This document shows, one piece after another, positions 1 to 8,523 of a stretch of DNA of 12,806 nucleotides. The translations under genes and the position numbers were made by a program. This DNA comes from Rhizopus sp. PT2906 (lineage: Eukaryota > Mucoromycota > Mucoromycetes > Mucorales > Rhizopodaceae), in the NCBI GenBank assembly GCA_025529335.1, contig JAMYHX010000775.1:1-12806 (forward strand), in the 5' to 3' direction. The notes under the pieces are model-generated. The model made no database searches, was not told where the DNA came from, and saw only the letters and a list, made by a program, of their open reading frames with translations. Numbering within the stretch: position 1 is the stretch's first letter; each line of letters opens with the position of its first letter.

Positions 1-2287
1 TCGCTACCCTCCCCAGAATGCACTTCGGTGGTAAGTAAAACTAATATTAGGATATGTGCTCTAATACTAACATACTTATTCTCTTTTTTTTACATATAAA
101 CTCATTATCTCTCTTTCTTTTGACATGATGTCGTTTTATAAAATTAATGTCAATAATTAATAAAAATACAGTATTCGTATGCTTTCGATAATGGTAAATA
201 GATAGCCTGACTATGAAGTTATGATGTATAAAGGTCATCAGCCTTCCTACAGGATTTGCTTTGGTGAAATAAAAGGGAAAGGCGCACAAGACACAGCTTC
301 CATTATATATTTCTACCGTTTGGGTGTGCATGCAAAATTAATACTTGGATAAGAAACTCTTTTGGATATAAAGTGCGTAAGACAAAAGTTGTCATGAAAA
401 CCATCTCATAAGCTTAGTTGCTTAGTAGTCACTAAAATTCTTTTTTTTTTTTTTCATTTGCATTAGTTTATAGCTCACCCTGTTGCATTGTAGCCACAAT
501 CACAAGGGGCAGCGTTTCCGAAGTAATAAAGGTTAGTCACCGGAGTAACTTTATAAAAATTGTAATAATCTAATCCCTTCCTTCTGAGAGAAAGGCTACC
601 TACTTCCTCAAGCATCATAAAGGTTACTATCGGAATTCGGGCAAACCGGAAAAGCTTGAGAGAAAAAAAATAGAGTGAAAAAAGACCTTCTTTTATACCT
701 TTTTATTTGTTTACATTGTGACCTTGAAAAGACTAAAAAGGCGGCCCTGAGCCGGAATGGGCTGCATGAATTTTTCTTTATCTGAAAGCGTGCTAATTTC
801 CTATCTTTCTATTGGATGACATAAAATAAGCTGTTCCCATGTTCCTGAGGGTGTCCCTTCAAAGCAGTGTACTTTGAAAACATAGAGGATAAAACTAACT
901 TATTTAATTGATGCGTATTTACCATAACAGCCATCTTTCAAGCTCATGATCGTCAATAATCAGTAAAAGAAAACGAATAGAATCACAGCATAGCAAAATT
1001 ACAAAACTATAGCTGATAAGAAGTGTGCTATGATCCATATTAGACGTCATGTCGTCTAAAGCTATTCTATGTTTGTTCTGAGCATATATTGATACGAATA
1101 CACAACTTTCTTTGCAATTGTACGTAGTCAATTGAGCTATATGATGTTTTTATTTAAACTGTAGAGAATAACGATAGCGCTGAACTATTGTCCATACCGT
1201 CTACATATAACAAAAGTAAATGTAGCCTAGCATTAATATTTTACATACATAACACCTTTTAGTAGGCAGGAGAATAAATAAGCTTTATGTCTAAGGTACG
1301 TCATTCTTTACATATACATAGTTCACCCATACGGCCCTTGCAATATTATCTGAGAAGAACCTACTTATACGCGAAAACATATAGTTAAGGGCAAAAATAG
1401 CGATATCTCCTATTGATTAATGCCATATGTCTGCTTAGGAACTTGTTCAAAAAAGGGCAGTCATGCCTTCAACCTGTTCACAAAAGGAGGATCTACGCGC
1501 ACGAGGAACATTAAAGTCATCCTGAGAAATTCTTTATGCTGCATGATTAAGGGGCTATTGGATGCTTACTCTATTGTGAGTAATCACTAAACAGTTCTAG
1601 TGTAACTGAGACTTTGAAAGCTGTTAACATAAAGACTTTAGCTGTGATGGCTCTCTACAAGCGCTTCAACCACTGAAGAGTTAGTTGGAATAGCCAAAAA
1701 GCCTTGTCAAGTCAAATATGAGTGATATTTTAATTTGAGATTACCGGATGAACGCTGAGCTTTTACAGCGTTGCACTGTTTAATAAGTGTGAACCGACGT
1801 TTTGATCAGTTCCCAGAATTTTCCTTTTGTTTACTCTAAACCAATTATCCGTGAGAAACATAATAGCTGAAAAATGGTAATAAAGAAGCTTTTAAAAAAA
1901 CTTGCTCAATAAGTGACAGCAATAGGGTAAATCAAGATCTTACAAGCGAGCAAAAATCAAAAGCATGCTAAATAGTCAGTAATATAGTGCTCCACATTCA
2001 TTATCAAACTCGTGGAGCAGACAATTAATCAAGCTCCGATAAATCAGATTACTACTGTCAGGCCTGAATAGTGATTAAGTCGTGTTGATCAGGCAGACAG
2101 GGGAAAATCTGCCAACTTTTTTGTTTTTTCAAAAAGGCCCCATCTTGTTGCCAGGAAACACACTACTACTATGACAACACCAATTTCATCCTCCGAAGTG
2201 CCTTTGGTTCTTCAAAATAAAATTAATATTTTACTATTTTTTATTTTTTTATTTCTTTCTCTTTTCATATCCACCACAAAATAGTCT
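1..2287. other. Long region with no supportable gene
   Basis: AT-rich sequence, broken by stops in all frames. The longest ATG-started frames (for example 47-331 and 919-1131 on the minus strand) show no recognisable motif, no upstream promoter signal and no splice partner. A canonical GTAAGT stands at 32-37 and could be the donor at the end of an exon of a gene lying left of the window, but no continuation was found. A T-run sits near 441-455. The stretch may contain old decayed repeats, but no ends or coding domains could be recognised. The last 60 bases are a T/pyrimidine-rich tract that probably serves as the promoter of the next gene. Confidence 0.5.
2222..2287 (+). promoter_or_regulatory. 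T/pyrimidine-rich promoter and leader of the coiled-coil gene
   Basis: An almost pure T/TTA/CT tract (about 2228-2272) lies directly before the start codon at 2288. An in-frame TAG two codons upstream (2282-2284) fixes that ATG as the first usable one. Similar T/C-rich tracts precede the start codons of IWR1 and of the last gene in this window, so this seems to be the local promoter or leader style. No clear TATA box was identified. Confidence 0.4.
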
Positions 2288-3130
2288 ATGATTAAGACTT
2301 CCTCTCTACCAAGAAATCATATGCTATCGTCTCCTCGCCCCGCTTCTTCTAGTTCAAGATCGACAAGAGTACTTGAAGAGTTACAAGAAAACTTGGAAAA
2401 CATTCAAAAAGAACTAGAAAATACTAAACAACAGGTAAATAATAATAATATTTTTAAGGTTTCCCCATCTCATATGTATCAGTTACAAGTTGCTCGAGAC
2501 ACAAAGGAACAATATGAAAAAGAAAATCAATCTTTTATTGAATCCAACAAGCAACTTCGAGCTGAAATTCACGAAGTCATGCAAGTGTTAGAATCTAAGC
2601 AACAATTACTAGATGATACCAAGAAGCAATACCTCTCAAATGAAAACAGAGTCAAACAATTAAAAGATGAAGCTATGGCTGCTAGAAAGGAACTGGACGA
2701 CCTCAAACGAAGGGAACTCATGATTGAAAAAGAGCGTCGTACAGTTGAAATTTTAAAAGAGAAGCTATCACAACAGTCCAAGTTACTCGATCAATCAGTT
2801 ACACGACATCAAACTGAGTTTGATAAGGAAATACAAGCTCAAAAGGAGCTGCTTGAATCTATTCAACAAGAGACCCAAAGATTAAAATCCCTAAATATTG
2901 CTGATATCGTAAAAGAAAAAGTTGAAAAGCAAGCAAGTGAAAGAAAAAGGCTGATTGAAGATTTGAAGCGAGTTGAAGAGGAAATGGAAGAAAATACTCA
3001 ATCATTCATTGAACAAATAAAGAGCGATCTGACAGCCCTATTGAATCATGTCGACACTCAACCCGACTTGTCTGAACAAGTTAATCAATGTAAAGATGCA
3101 GTCAACAGTTTGTCCGTCAAAATAAAATGA
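2288..3130 (+). CDS. Coiled-coil protein of unknown function, 280 aa
   Basis: Single-exon gene. Residues 1-27 are Ser/Pro/Arg-rich and probably disordered (PRPASSSSRSTR). From about residue 28 to 250 the protein is nearly continuous heptad-like coiled coil rich in E, K, Q and L, with a short break at about 49-63 (VNNNNIFKVSPSHMY). The C-terminus (about 250-280) is a short less charged tail. No signal peptide, membrane segment or enzyme motif is visible. Such a fold usually means a dimerising structural or scaffold protein (cytoskeleton, spindle pole, vesicle tether), but the sequence is too generic to name a family. A 24-nt stretch beginning GTAAAT inside the gene could look like an intron, but it is too short and the frame reads through. 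An AATAAA overlaps the last codons. It is intronless, while every other gene model here is spliced. That the ORF is real is likely from its length and codon content; its function is unknown. Confidence 0.8.
   Translation: MIKTSSLPRNHMLSSPRPASSSSRSTRVLEELQENLENIQKELENTKQQVNNNNIFKVSPSHMYQLQVARDTKEQYEKENQSFIESNKQLRAEIHEVMQVLESKQQLLDDTKKQYLSNENRVKQLKDEAMAARKELDDLKRRELMIEKERRTVEILKEKLSQQSKLLDQSVTRHQTEFDKEIQAQKELLESIQQETQRLKSLNIADIVKEKVEKQASERKRLIEDLKRVEEEMEENTQSFIEQIKSDLTALLNHVDTQPDLSEQVNQCKDAVNSLSVKIK
3121..3126 (+). terminator. AATAAA poly(A) signal at the end of the coiled-coil gene
   Basis: A canonical AATAAA lies inside the last two sense codons, immediately before the TGA at 3128-3130. It would place cleavage roughly 10-30 nt downstream, giving a very short 3' UTR. 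Confidence 0.45.
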
Positions 3131-3552
3131 TCGTCCAGATATTGCGGCTTTTCAAATGTTAAAGAATAGCATAATTTTCTCTTGGTTCGTAATATGTACA
3201 AATGTGGTATTTTTAAGTAACAATGTATAAAGAAGAATAGGGGAGATATGACTGAGGAGTATATTATAAAGTATTCCAGAGACTTAAAAATATATCTTGG
3301 TTGTTGCTTAATTCAATACCCAGTCAATATTGCACTTTTTTATTCTTTAAATCCAATAAGTAATCATAATCATCATAATCATAATATTGAAAGCTTAAAT
3401 GAACCCTTAGTTACAATGCGTTTCATTGGTTCCAAGTAAAAGAGTAAAGTTACGGCTTTTGTGACTGCGACGTTTTTTCTTTTCCAAATTTTTTTTTTTT
3501 TTTCAACACAGTCAAATCATATTTCTTTAACGAAAAAAAAAAATAGAATAGA
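3131..3552. other. Intergenic gap between the coiled-coil gene and PXR1
   Basis: Holds the 3' flank of the upstream gene and the promoter of PXR1. A T-run (about 3488-3503) and an A-run (about 3533-3541) lie just before the PXR1 start. A 63-codon frame at 3248-3439 has a His/Asn-rich run but no family resemblance and is not annotated as a gene. Confidence 0.5.
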
Positions 3553-4368
3553 ATGGGATTAGCAGGTCAAAAGGAAAAACAACGCATCAGTTCCGATCCA
3601 AACAACTTGAACTGGAGTAAAGACGAGTCCAAGTTTGGCTTTAGAATGCTTCAAAAAATGGGCTGGAGTCCAGGAAAAGGTTTAGGTGTCAACGAAGACG
3701 GCAAAAAGGAACATATCAAAATCAAATTAAAAGACAATACCCTCGGTGTGGGCGCTACCAAGAAGAGTGTGGACAATTGGTTAGGAAATACAGATGCATT
3801 TTCAAGACTACTGGCCGATTTAAATTCTCAGACACCTTCAGAAACAAGTAGTGTTGCCGATGAATCCCAAGAGGAAGATGATACCAAGGATAAGAAGAAG
3901 AAAAAAGAAAAGAAGGAGAAAAAGGAAAAGAAGGAAAAGAAGGAGAAAAAGGAAAAGAAAGAAAAGAAAGAGAAAAAAGACAAGAAGGAGAAGAAAGAGA
4001 AGAAGGATAAAAAGGACAAGGAAGAGAAAAAGAGAAAGAGAGATAGCGATGATGATAAAGTAGAAACAAAGAAGGCCAAGACAGAAGAAGAAAGTAAACC
4101 AGCTGTTGTTTTACGAAATGCGTAAGTACCAATGTTGCTAGATTCATGTATAGAAACTAATTGTATATTCAGTGCTCGTGCCAAATTTTTACGTGCAAAG
4201 AAGATGGCTACTAGCAGCAGTGGAGATAAATCACATCTAAATGAAATCTTGGGCATCAAATCATCATCATCTACAACTACTACAACAACAACAACAACAA
4301 ACAATAACCAAGGATATCAAACTTTTGAAACTTCATCTTCAACATTTATGGCTGCATTTACTGTTTAA
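3553..4368 (+). CDS. PXR1: PXR1/PINX1-type G-patch protein, 254 aa, two exons
   Basis: Exons 3553-4121 and 4173-4368; the 51-nt intron 4122-4172 has a GTAAGT donor, an ACTAAT branch site and a TTCAG acceptor, and joins N189 to an Ala codon in phase. The protein starts MGLAG as in fungal PXR1. A G-patch domain lies at about 26-71 (FGFRMLQKMGWSPGKGLG, then LGVGA), followed by DNWLG and AFSRLLADLN as in PINX1. Residues about 114-165 form the Lys/Glu (KKE/D) tract typical of yeast Pxr1. The second exon supplies the conserved tail ARAKFLRAKK...LNEILGI (about 191-218) and a Ser/Thr-rich end. Known family role: a nucleolar activator of the DEAH helicase Prp43 in pre-rRNA and snoRNA processing; the human homologue also inhibits telomerase. 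Family assignment is firm; the exact C-terminal length depends on the intron, which the conserved tail strongly supports. The gene converges on NUP85, 16 bp from stop to stop. Confidence 0.93.
3893..4042 (+). repeat. Purine-only Lys/Glu codon repeat inside PXR1
   Basis: About 150 bases made almost only of AAG, AAA, GAG and GAA codons in an imperfect 9-nt period (Lys-Lys-Glu). It encodes the basic nucleolar-targeting-like tract of PXR1. The opposite strand is a Phe/Ser/Leu shadow frame with no coding merit. The repeat is prone to length change by slippage. Confidence 0.85.
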
Positions 4369-4373
4369 TTAAA
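4368..4373 (+). terminator. ATTAAA poly(A)-signal variant overlapping the PXR1 stop
   Basis: The hexamer ATTAAA begins on the last base of the PXR1 TAA stop and runs into a genomic A-run (4371-4380). No better signal is seen before the NUP85 coding region begins on the other strand. Confidence 0.3.
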
Positions 4374-4383
4374 AAAAAAATAC

Positions 4384-4389
4384 TTTATT
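4384..4389 (-). terminator. AATAAA poly(A) signal containing the NUP85 stop codon
   Basis: On the minus strand the gene ends CAATAAAG. The TAA stop is the centre of a canonical AATAAA. It faces the PXR1 3' end, so the two transcripts must overlap or end within a few bases of each other. Confidence 0.5.
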
Positions 4390-6370
4390 GTGATAGAGAT
4401 GCTTTATATGCCAATCGTTCACGTAATTTTGCCACAACTAACTGTGCTGGCAGATCTTCGTGTCTAGAGAGCTTATAATAGTTGTGTATAAATTTCTGTT
4501 TTGAATCATCTTTTTCTATCAACTTGAATAATCGAATTAATTCTATGAACTGATCATAGCTAAAGTGTACGCCTTTATCTAATATAATATGGTTATAAAA
4601 ATAGGCAAAACACGAATACGCTTACCTTCAAGGATAGAGAGGTTATCAATCATGAGCACAATGTCAAATTTAAGTGGCAATATGTCTTTTTCTTTCAATA
4701 TCTCGAGTAATCGTTCTGATGCTTCTTTATATTCTTTTTGTTCAAGATGGGTTCTAAATCGCTTATAGGTAACTAACAGTGCATAGTGTGGGCTGATCTC
4801 TACTTCCTTCACATTCGTCACCACCTCACCAAGTTTTCCTGTTCTCAAGTACTCATTGAATAGTTGATGAGAGAGCTTATCAAGCCCATCGCGGTCTTGT
4901 GCTGCAGCGAATTCGAGGGCTGCTTGGTGTATATCGTTCTTTACCTCATACCTCTTTCCAAGCGATGAATGTATATGTCGTTCTACTTGGTCTAGTCCAT
5001 GTTCACTAGCAATCTGCAATAATTCCTTTAAAAACTCAGTACTCTCTTTTAGCACAGCTGGTTCGCCTAGTAACTACAATACATATTCAGTATGAGCAAA
5101 TATAAGCACAGTATTTATCATACGTACTTGTATGATCCAGTGTTGACTATTTTCTTTACATCTTGCCAAATACATGACTGCTTCCTTCCACATTGTCTCT
5201 TCTTTCACAATCAATTTCGCATACTCGTTTATACACAGATAAACAGGGTCCATGATAATTCCTTTTCCATGCAGCTGATATGTCTGACTCATCTTTTCTC
5301 CTATACAAATAAACACATGCCCCAGATGGACCTGTAACCAGAGATCATCCGTTACACCCAGAACGTCATCCAAGCACCCCATCAGCAAATACGAACACGC
5401 TTTATCAAAAGAATCATTCTTGTTAAACACTGTCTGTGCATAAGCCTGTAGTTCGCCTAATGACATCCAAGGTCGTTTGAATCGAGAAGCTGCTATCAAC
5501 TTTTCTACAAAATTAAGCTCGCCATAACCGGTCTCATCGCCTCTTAATATCGAAAAGACGCGTGCAGCGCCTACTGAATAAACCATGTCCTGAGATGGCA
5601 ACTGATCGCGCCACTCTATCAATGCCTGATTATCTCCCTCTTGTATACTGAGAAACGCGTGAATTGCGTTTATAAGTGCGCTGTTGTCAGTGTCCATGTG
5701 GTGGAGCTCAGCAAATACGGTATCATAGTCGCCACGGATGAGGTAATTACATATATTGGTCCATTCAGAGCCTTGTTCTACCGGATAGTACGTATCGGTC
5801 CAATCTGTCAATTGTGTCAAGTAATCCTCTGATGAAGAAAAATATAAAAGAGAGCATAGACTCCATAATTTGACCAGATGTTCTTTTCCTGGATAGTCAC
5901 GGCAGAGAAGTCTGTATCTATAAACAATGTTGTCTATGGCTGCTTGTCTATCAGAGGGGCTATTAGTTTTATATGTTGATAATAAGTTCTTTCTTACTCT
6001 TCTACTCCAAACACGGTCAGTTCCTTATCTTGTGTTATATTGTCTAGCTCCAAAAATAATTCAAGTGATTCTGTATAAAACTAAAAATATATCCTTTTAG
6101 TCAATGTCTATTAATCCACCCCTTTTGATTCTTTTTTTTTTTTTTTACTTGTCTTTTGTCCATTGACACATTTTTGAATTGAAGGTTCTTTAACCCTTCA
6201 TTGACTGTGGTCTAATAATTATTAATTGTCAAAAGCACACATGTTGAAGTTATGATCATACCAAAATATCTGCCGTATTATATTCCTATAAAAAATGACC
6301 CTTTCTTTTAGTTGCCTATTATAATATTAAACAATACGTTATACAAATTTACTCCAAGATGAGTTGCCAT
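4385..6370 (-). CDS. NUP85: Nucleoporin NUP85, about 549 aa, seven exons
   Basis: Exons in transcript order: 6370-6353, 6285-6262, 6211-6149, 6080-5998, 5947-5128, 5073-4626, 4578-4385. The introns are 47-68 nt with GT/AG ends, and all phases agree. Stretches along the whole length match human NUP85 in order: KLWSLCSLLYF (about 87), QLTDWTDTYY, the helical middle with MDPVYLCINEYAKLI, then KRYEVKNDIHQAALEFAAAQ, EYKEASERLLEIL and IDNLSILED near the C-terminus. NUP85 is an alpha-solenoid (ACE1-type) scaffold of the Y (Nup84/Nup107) complex of the nuclear pore and pairs with Seh1. The last five exons are well supported. The first two (MATHLG and the 24-nt exon EYNTADIL) rest only on splice signals and phase. 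The N-terminus is shorter than in yeast or human and shows no obvious Seh1-completing beta blade. An internal ATG at 6163-6161 is an alternative start. The stop TAA (4387-4385) lies inside an AATAAA. Confidence 0.88.
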
Positions 6371-6371
6371 G

Positions 6372-6389
6372 TAATAATAATAATAATAA
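6372..6389. repeat. (TAA)6 microsatellite before NUP85
   Basis: Six perfect TAA units, ending 2 bp from the proposed NUP85 start codon. They lie in the 71-bp gap between the kelch stop and NUP85. Confidence 0.9.
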
Positions 6390-6391
6390 TA

Positions 6392-6398
6392 TTTTATA
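6392..6398 (-). promoter_or_regulatory. TATA-like element upstream of NUP85
   Basis: Minus strand reads TATAAAA, 22-28 bases before the proposed ATG at 6370. That distance is short for a TATA box plus 5' UTR, so either the leader is minimal or translation starts further in. Confidence 0.3.
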
Positions 6399-6428
6399 AA
6401 GAAAAGAACGGGAAAACAAAAAAAAAGT

Positions 6429-6434
6429 TTTATT
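6429..6434 (-). terminator. AATAAA poly(A) signal of the kelch gene
   Basis: A canonical AATAAA on the minus strand, 7 nt past the TGA stop (6444-6442) and followed by a T-run. The 3' end therefore falls within the short gap that also holds the NUP85 promoter. Confidence 0.55.
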
Positions 6435-6441
6435 ATGCTGG

Positions 6442-8043
6442 TCACACGTCAATTTCAAAATTGGTGATCTGTGGCAAGTAAGCACACGCACTTAGTTCTA
6501 GCATATAAACATCTTCAAATACATGTCTACCATCATATCCACCTATCACATAAAGTCTTGAATCATGTAGTACGGATGTATGATAACCTCTTGGACTAGG
6601 CGGACTTCCATAGATCTTTCTTGTTTCCCAACTCATAGTCACCAAATTTAGCAGCAGGACTTCGTTGGAGTACTTGCTTCCATCATATCCACCTGTCACA
6701 AACAGATAGGACCCCACTTGGGTTGTCGAATGAGCCAAGCGAGGAATAGGACGGTTCAATTCGATCTGACACCATCGATTGGCAAATAAATCCAAGACGT
6801 GAATATCGCTAAAACACTCGTGTCCGTCACTGCCGCCATAGACAATGAGCTTATCTTTCACCAAGTTACTCGTGTGGTATCCTCGAGCAATCGGCGGTGT
6901 CCCCTGAGGATGTAATTGTGTCCATTTTAGGGCATGAGGGTCTGAAATGTCCAAGGCATGCACGTCCGCCAGCGCACGCGCACCATCGCCTCCTCCGGTC
7001 ACAATAATTTTTTGGTTCCATAAACAAGTTGTATGTGCTCTCCTCGGTGAAGGAGGTTCGCCTTCCACTTTAGGTTTAACCCAAGTGAGTGTATCTAATG
7101 GAGTCATGATCAATACGAAGCAAAGATACAAATAGTTTCCTTTAAATACCTATATTTAAAATGTATACGTCGTTAAAGTAATTGGGTCCATCGCCACCAC
7201 CAAAGACATAAAGACTATATGACTTCTTGCCTGGCCCCAAGACTCGTTCGACTGTTGTACAGGAATGAGCTCGACAAGGAGGTGGTGCTTGTCCGGTTGT
7301 ACGAGGTTTTGACCAAGTGAGTGTATCTGTCAGAGAGATTAATGTTTATGTTCAAACAATGTTGTAATTCATATACCCATATCCAATACATAGAGTGTAT
7401 TAAAACAAGTCTTCATATCACATCCACCAAACACATAAAGATATTCACCGATAAGATTAGCCGTGTGTGCACGCAATGGCCTGGTCGGGTACTTGCCATA
7501 GGTCATTGCTCTTGACCAGTACATGCCAGCTGCAGGTGCTGGAGGCACATTAGCACTCACGCTTAATTCAATGGCCGCTGCAGTGTGATCTGATACGTGT
7601 GCACGTTTTGATGTACGTTTATGAGTTGTTGGTGTAGGTGGTGGATCCTTGTGTTGATAAAAGGAAACTGTAGGTCCTATTAATTTCCCTCTAAAGTAAA
7701 GCTGTCATTGTCGTGTTACCTGAATCGGAAGGAACAATAGGATAAGGATATCGACTACTACTGGCACTGCTGCTATGGGTTAACTCTATGGATTCTCTAC
7801 TTTCTGACGCAGTATCTGGTGGTAGTGTAGGTGACTCTGGTCTATCATAACTGATGTAATGTGTGAGATTCCATTGAATTTGTAAACTATGTTTATATAT
7901 ATAAACCTGTCTAATGATTGGCTAGTTGACTTGGCTTCTGAACTTAATGAAGGGTGTCGTTTGTCTCTAAATGAAGAAGTGGTGGGTGAATATACATTAG
8001 TCATCCAGGCAATCGGACTATTTGGTTTTTGTCTATCAGTCAT
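6442..8043 (-). CDS. Kelch-repeat beta-propeller protein, about 465 aa, five exons
   Basis: Exons in transcript order: 8043-7907, 7850-7720, 7676-7377, 7326-7150, 7094-6442. Introns are 43-56 nt with matching phases. The second intron has an alternative acceptor giving exon start 7667 (three residues shorter, a more usual 52-nt intron). Residues 1 to about 140 are Ser/Thr/Pro-rich and probably disordered. From about 141 come six kelch repeats with the usual R-x-H, VFGG or VTGG, DG and W signatures: YLYVFGGCD, LYVFGGGDGPNYFNDVY, KIIVTGGGDG, LIVYGGSDGHECFSDIHVLD, YLFVTGGYDG and LYVIGGYDGRHVFEDVY. The last part, YLPQITNFEIDV, probably closes the ring. The fold predicts a six-bladed propeller used for protein binding. 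No BTB, BACK, DUF or catalytic domain is attached and no signal peptide is seen, so this is not a secreted galactose oxidase. The exact orthologue (Tea1-like, LZTR1-like or other) cannot be told from sequence alone. Confidence 0.88.
7081..7328 (-). repeat. 16-bp direct repeat at two kelch intron-exon borders
   Basis: The same 16 bases stand at 7081-7096 and 7313-7328. On the coding strand each copy is the terminal AG of an intron plus the first 14 bases of the next exon (ATACACTCACTTGG), coding the D-TLTW start of consecutive kelch repeats. Both introns split the Asp codon after its first base. See the finding on repeat and intron duplication. Confidence 0.9.
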
Positions 8044-8089
8044 TTTATAAAAAAGAAAAAGAAAAAGAGAGAGCACTGCAGGCTATAAA
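8044..8089 (-). promoter_or_regulatory. CT-rich leader/promoter tract of the kelch gene
   Basis: On the minus strand, a CTCTCTC/TTTTTC tract runs right up to the ATG at 8043, with TTTATAAA directly before the ATG. Its character resembles the pyrimidine-rich leaders of the other genes here. A further TA-rich element (CTTTTATAG, minus strand) lies around 8083-8091. Confidence 0.4.
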
Positions 8090-8387
8090 AGCGTTCTAAA
8101 CTCCGGATATCTAATAGTCACGTAATAGAAAAAATGCATAGGCTTTTTTTTTACAATTCTAGCCACAGAGCATCTTTTATATTGATAAAAAAGCACCCAT
8201 CAGTTTTAACATGAAGCATATTATGAGAGAAGTTGTTTATGAGAGTATTAGAAGGTGTTTTCTGCACGAGTCAAAGATGCTACACTCTAATCTATGCGAT
8301 GGTTGATTGGCTGAGCTTCAATGTTTACAAAAAATGTTTATTATTTTCTCCATTTCCTCAACTTCGTTTCTCTTCATTTAGAACGCT
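8090..8387. repeat. 11-bp perfect inverted repeat, arms 276 bp apart
   Basis: AGCGTTCTAAA at 8090-8100 is the exact reverse complement of TTTAGAACGCT at 8377-8387. The match stops after 11 bp. Each arm lies close to a GAGAGAGCAC motif (8067-8076 and 8408-8417) in direct orientation. This could mark a small non-autonomous element, paired protein-binding sites, or chance. No target-site duplication was recognised. Confidence 0.5.
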
Positions 8388-8523
8388 AAAAAAGAGAGAG
8401 AAAGAGAGAGAGAGCACACGAAAGATTTTCATCTTAGGTATGGCACTCACTTAAATCACCCAAGAATTTTTTGATTGGATAAGAAAATGGAATAAAATAC
8501 TTGCAGTTGCCAAAGGACCAAGA
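8101..8523. other. No gene seen between the kelch promoter and the Fanzor relic
   Basis: Short broken frames only. It contains a GA-rich tract at about 8392-8414. A 73-codon frame at 8233-8454 crosses this low-complexity tract and is not credible as a gene. Confidence 0.5.

Noticed and set aside
475..711. Minus-strand open stretch of about 78 codons containing GNAAPCDCGYNATG
   Set aside because: No recognisable domain, no convincing start or promoter, and no splice support; an open stretch of this size can arise by chance. It could be an old repeat fragment.
2435..2458. Possible intron starting GTAAAT and ending AAG in the coiled-coil gene
   Set aside because: Only 24 nt long, with no branch site, and the frame reads through without a stop.
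3248..3439. 63-codon plus-strand frame with a His/Asn-rich run between the coiled-coil gene and PXR1
   Set aside because: It has no family resemblance and no splice partner, and it lies where the UTRs of the flanking genes are expected.
3755..4304. Long minus-strand frames rich in Phe, Ser and Leu opposite PXR1
   Set aside because: They are the complement of the purine-only Lys/Glu tract and carry no independent coding signal.
8233..8454. 73-codon plus-strand frame upstream of the kelch gene
   Set aside because: It ends in a low-complexity GA tract, shows no domain and overlaps the inverted-repeat segment.
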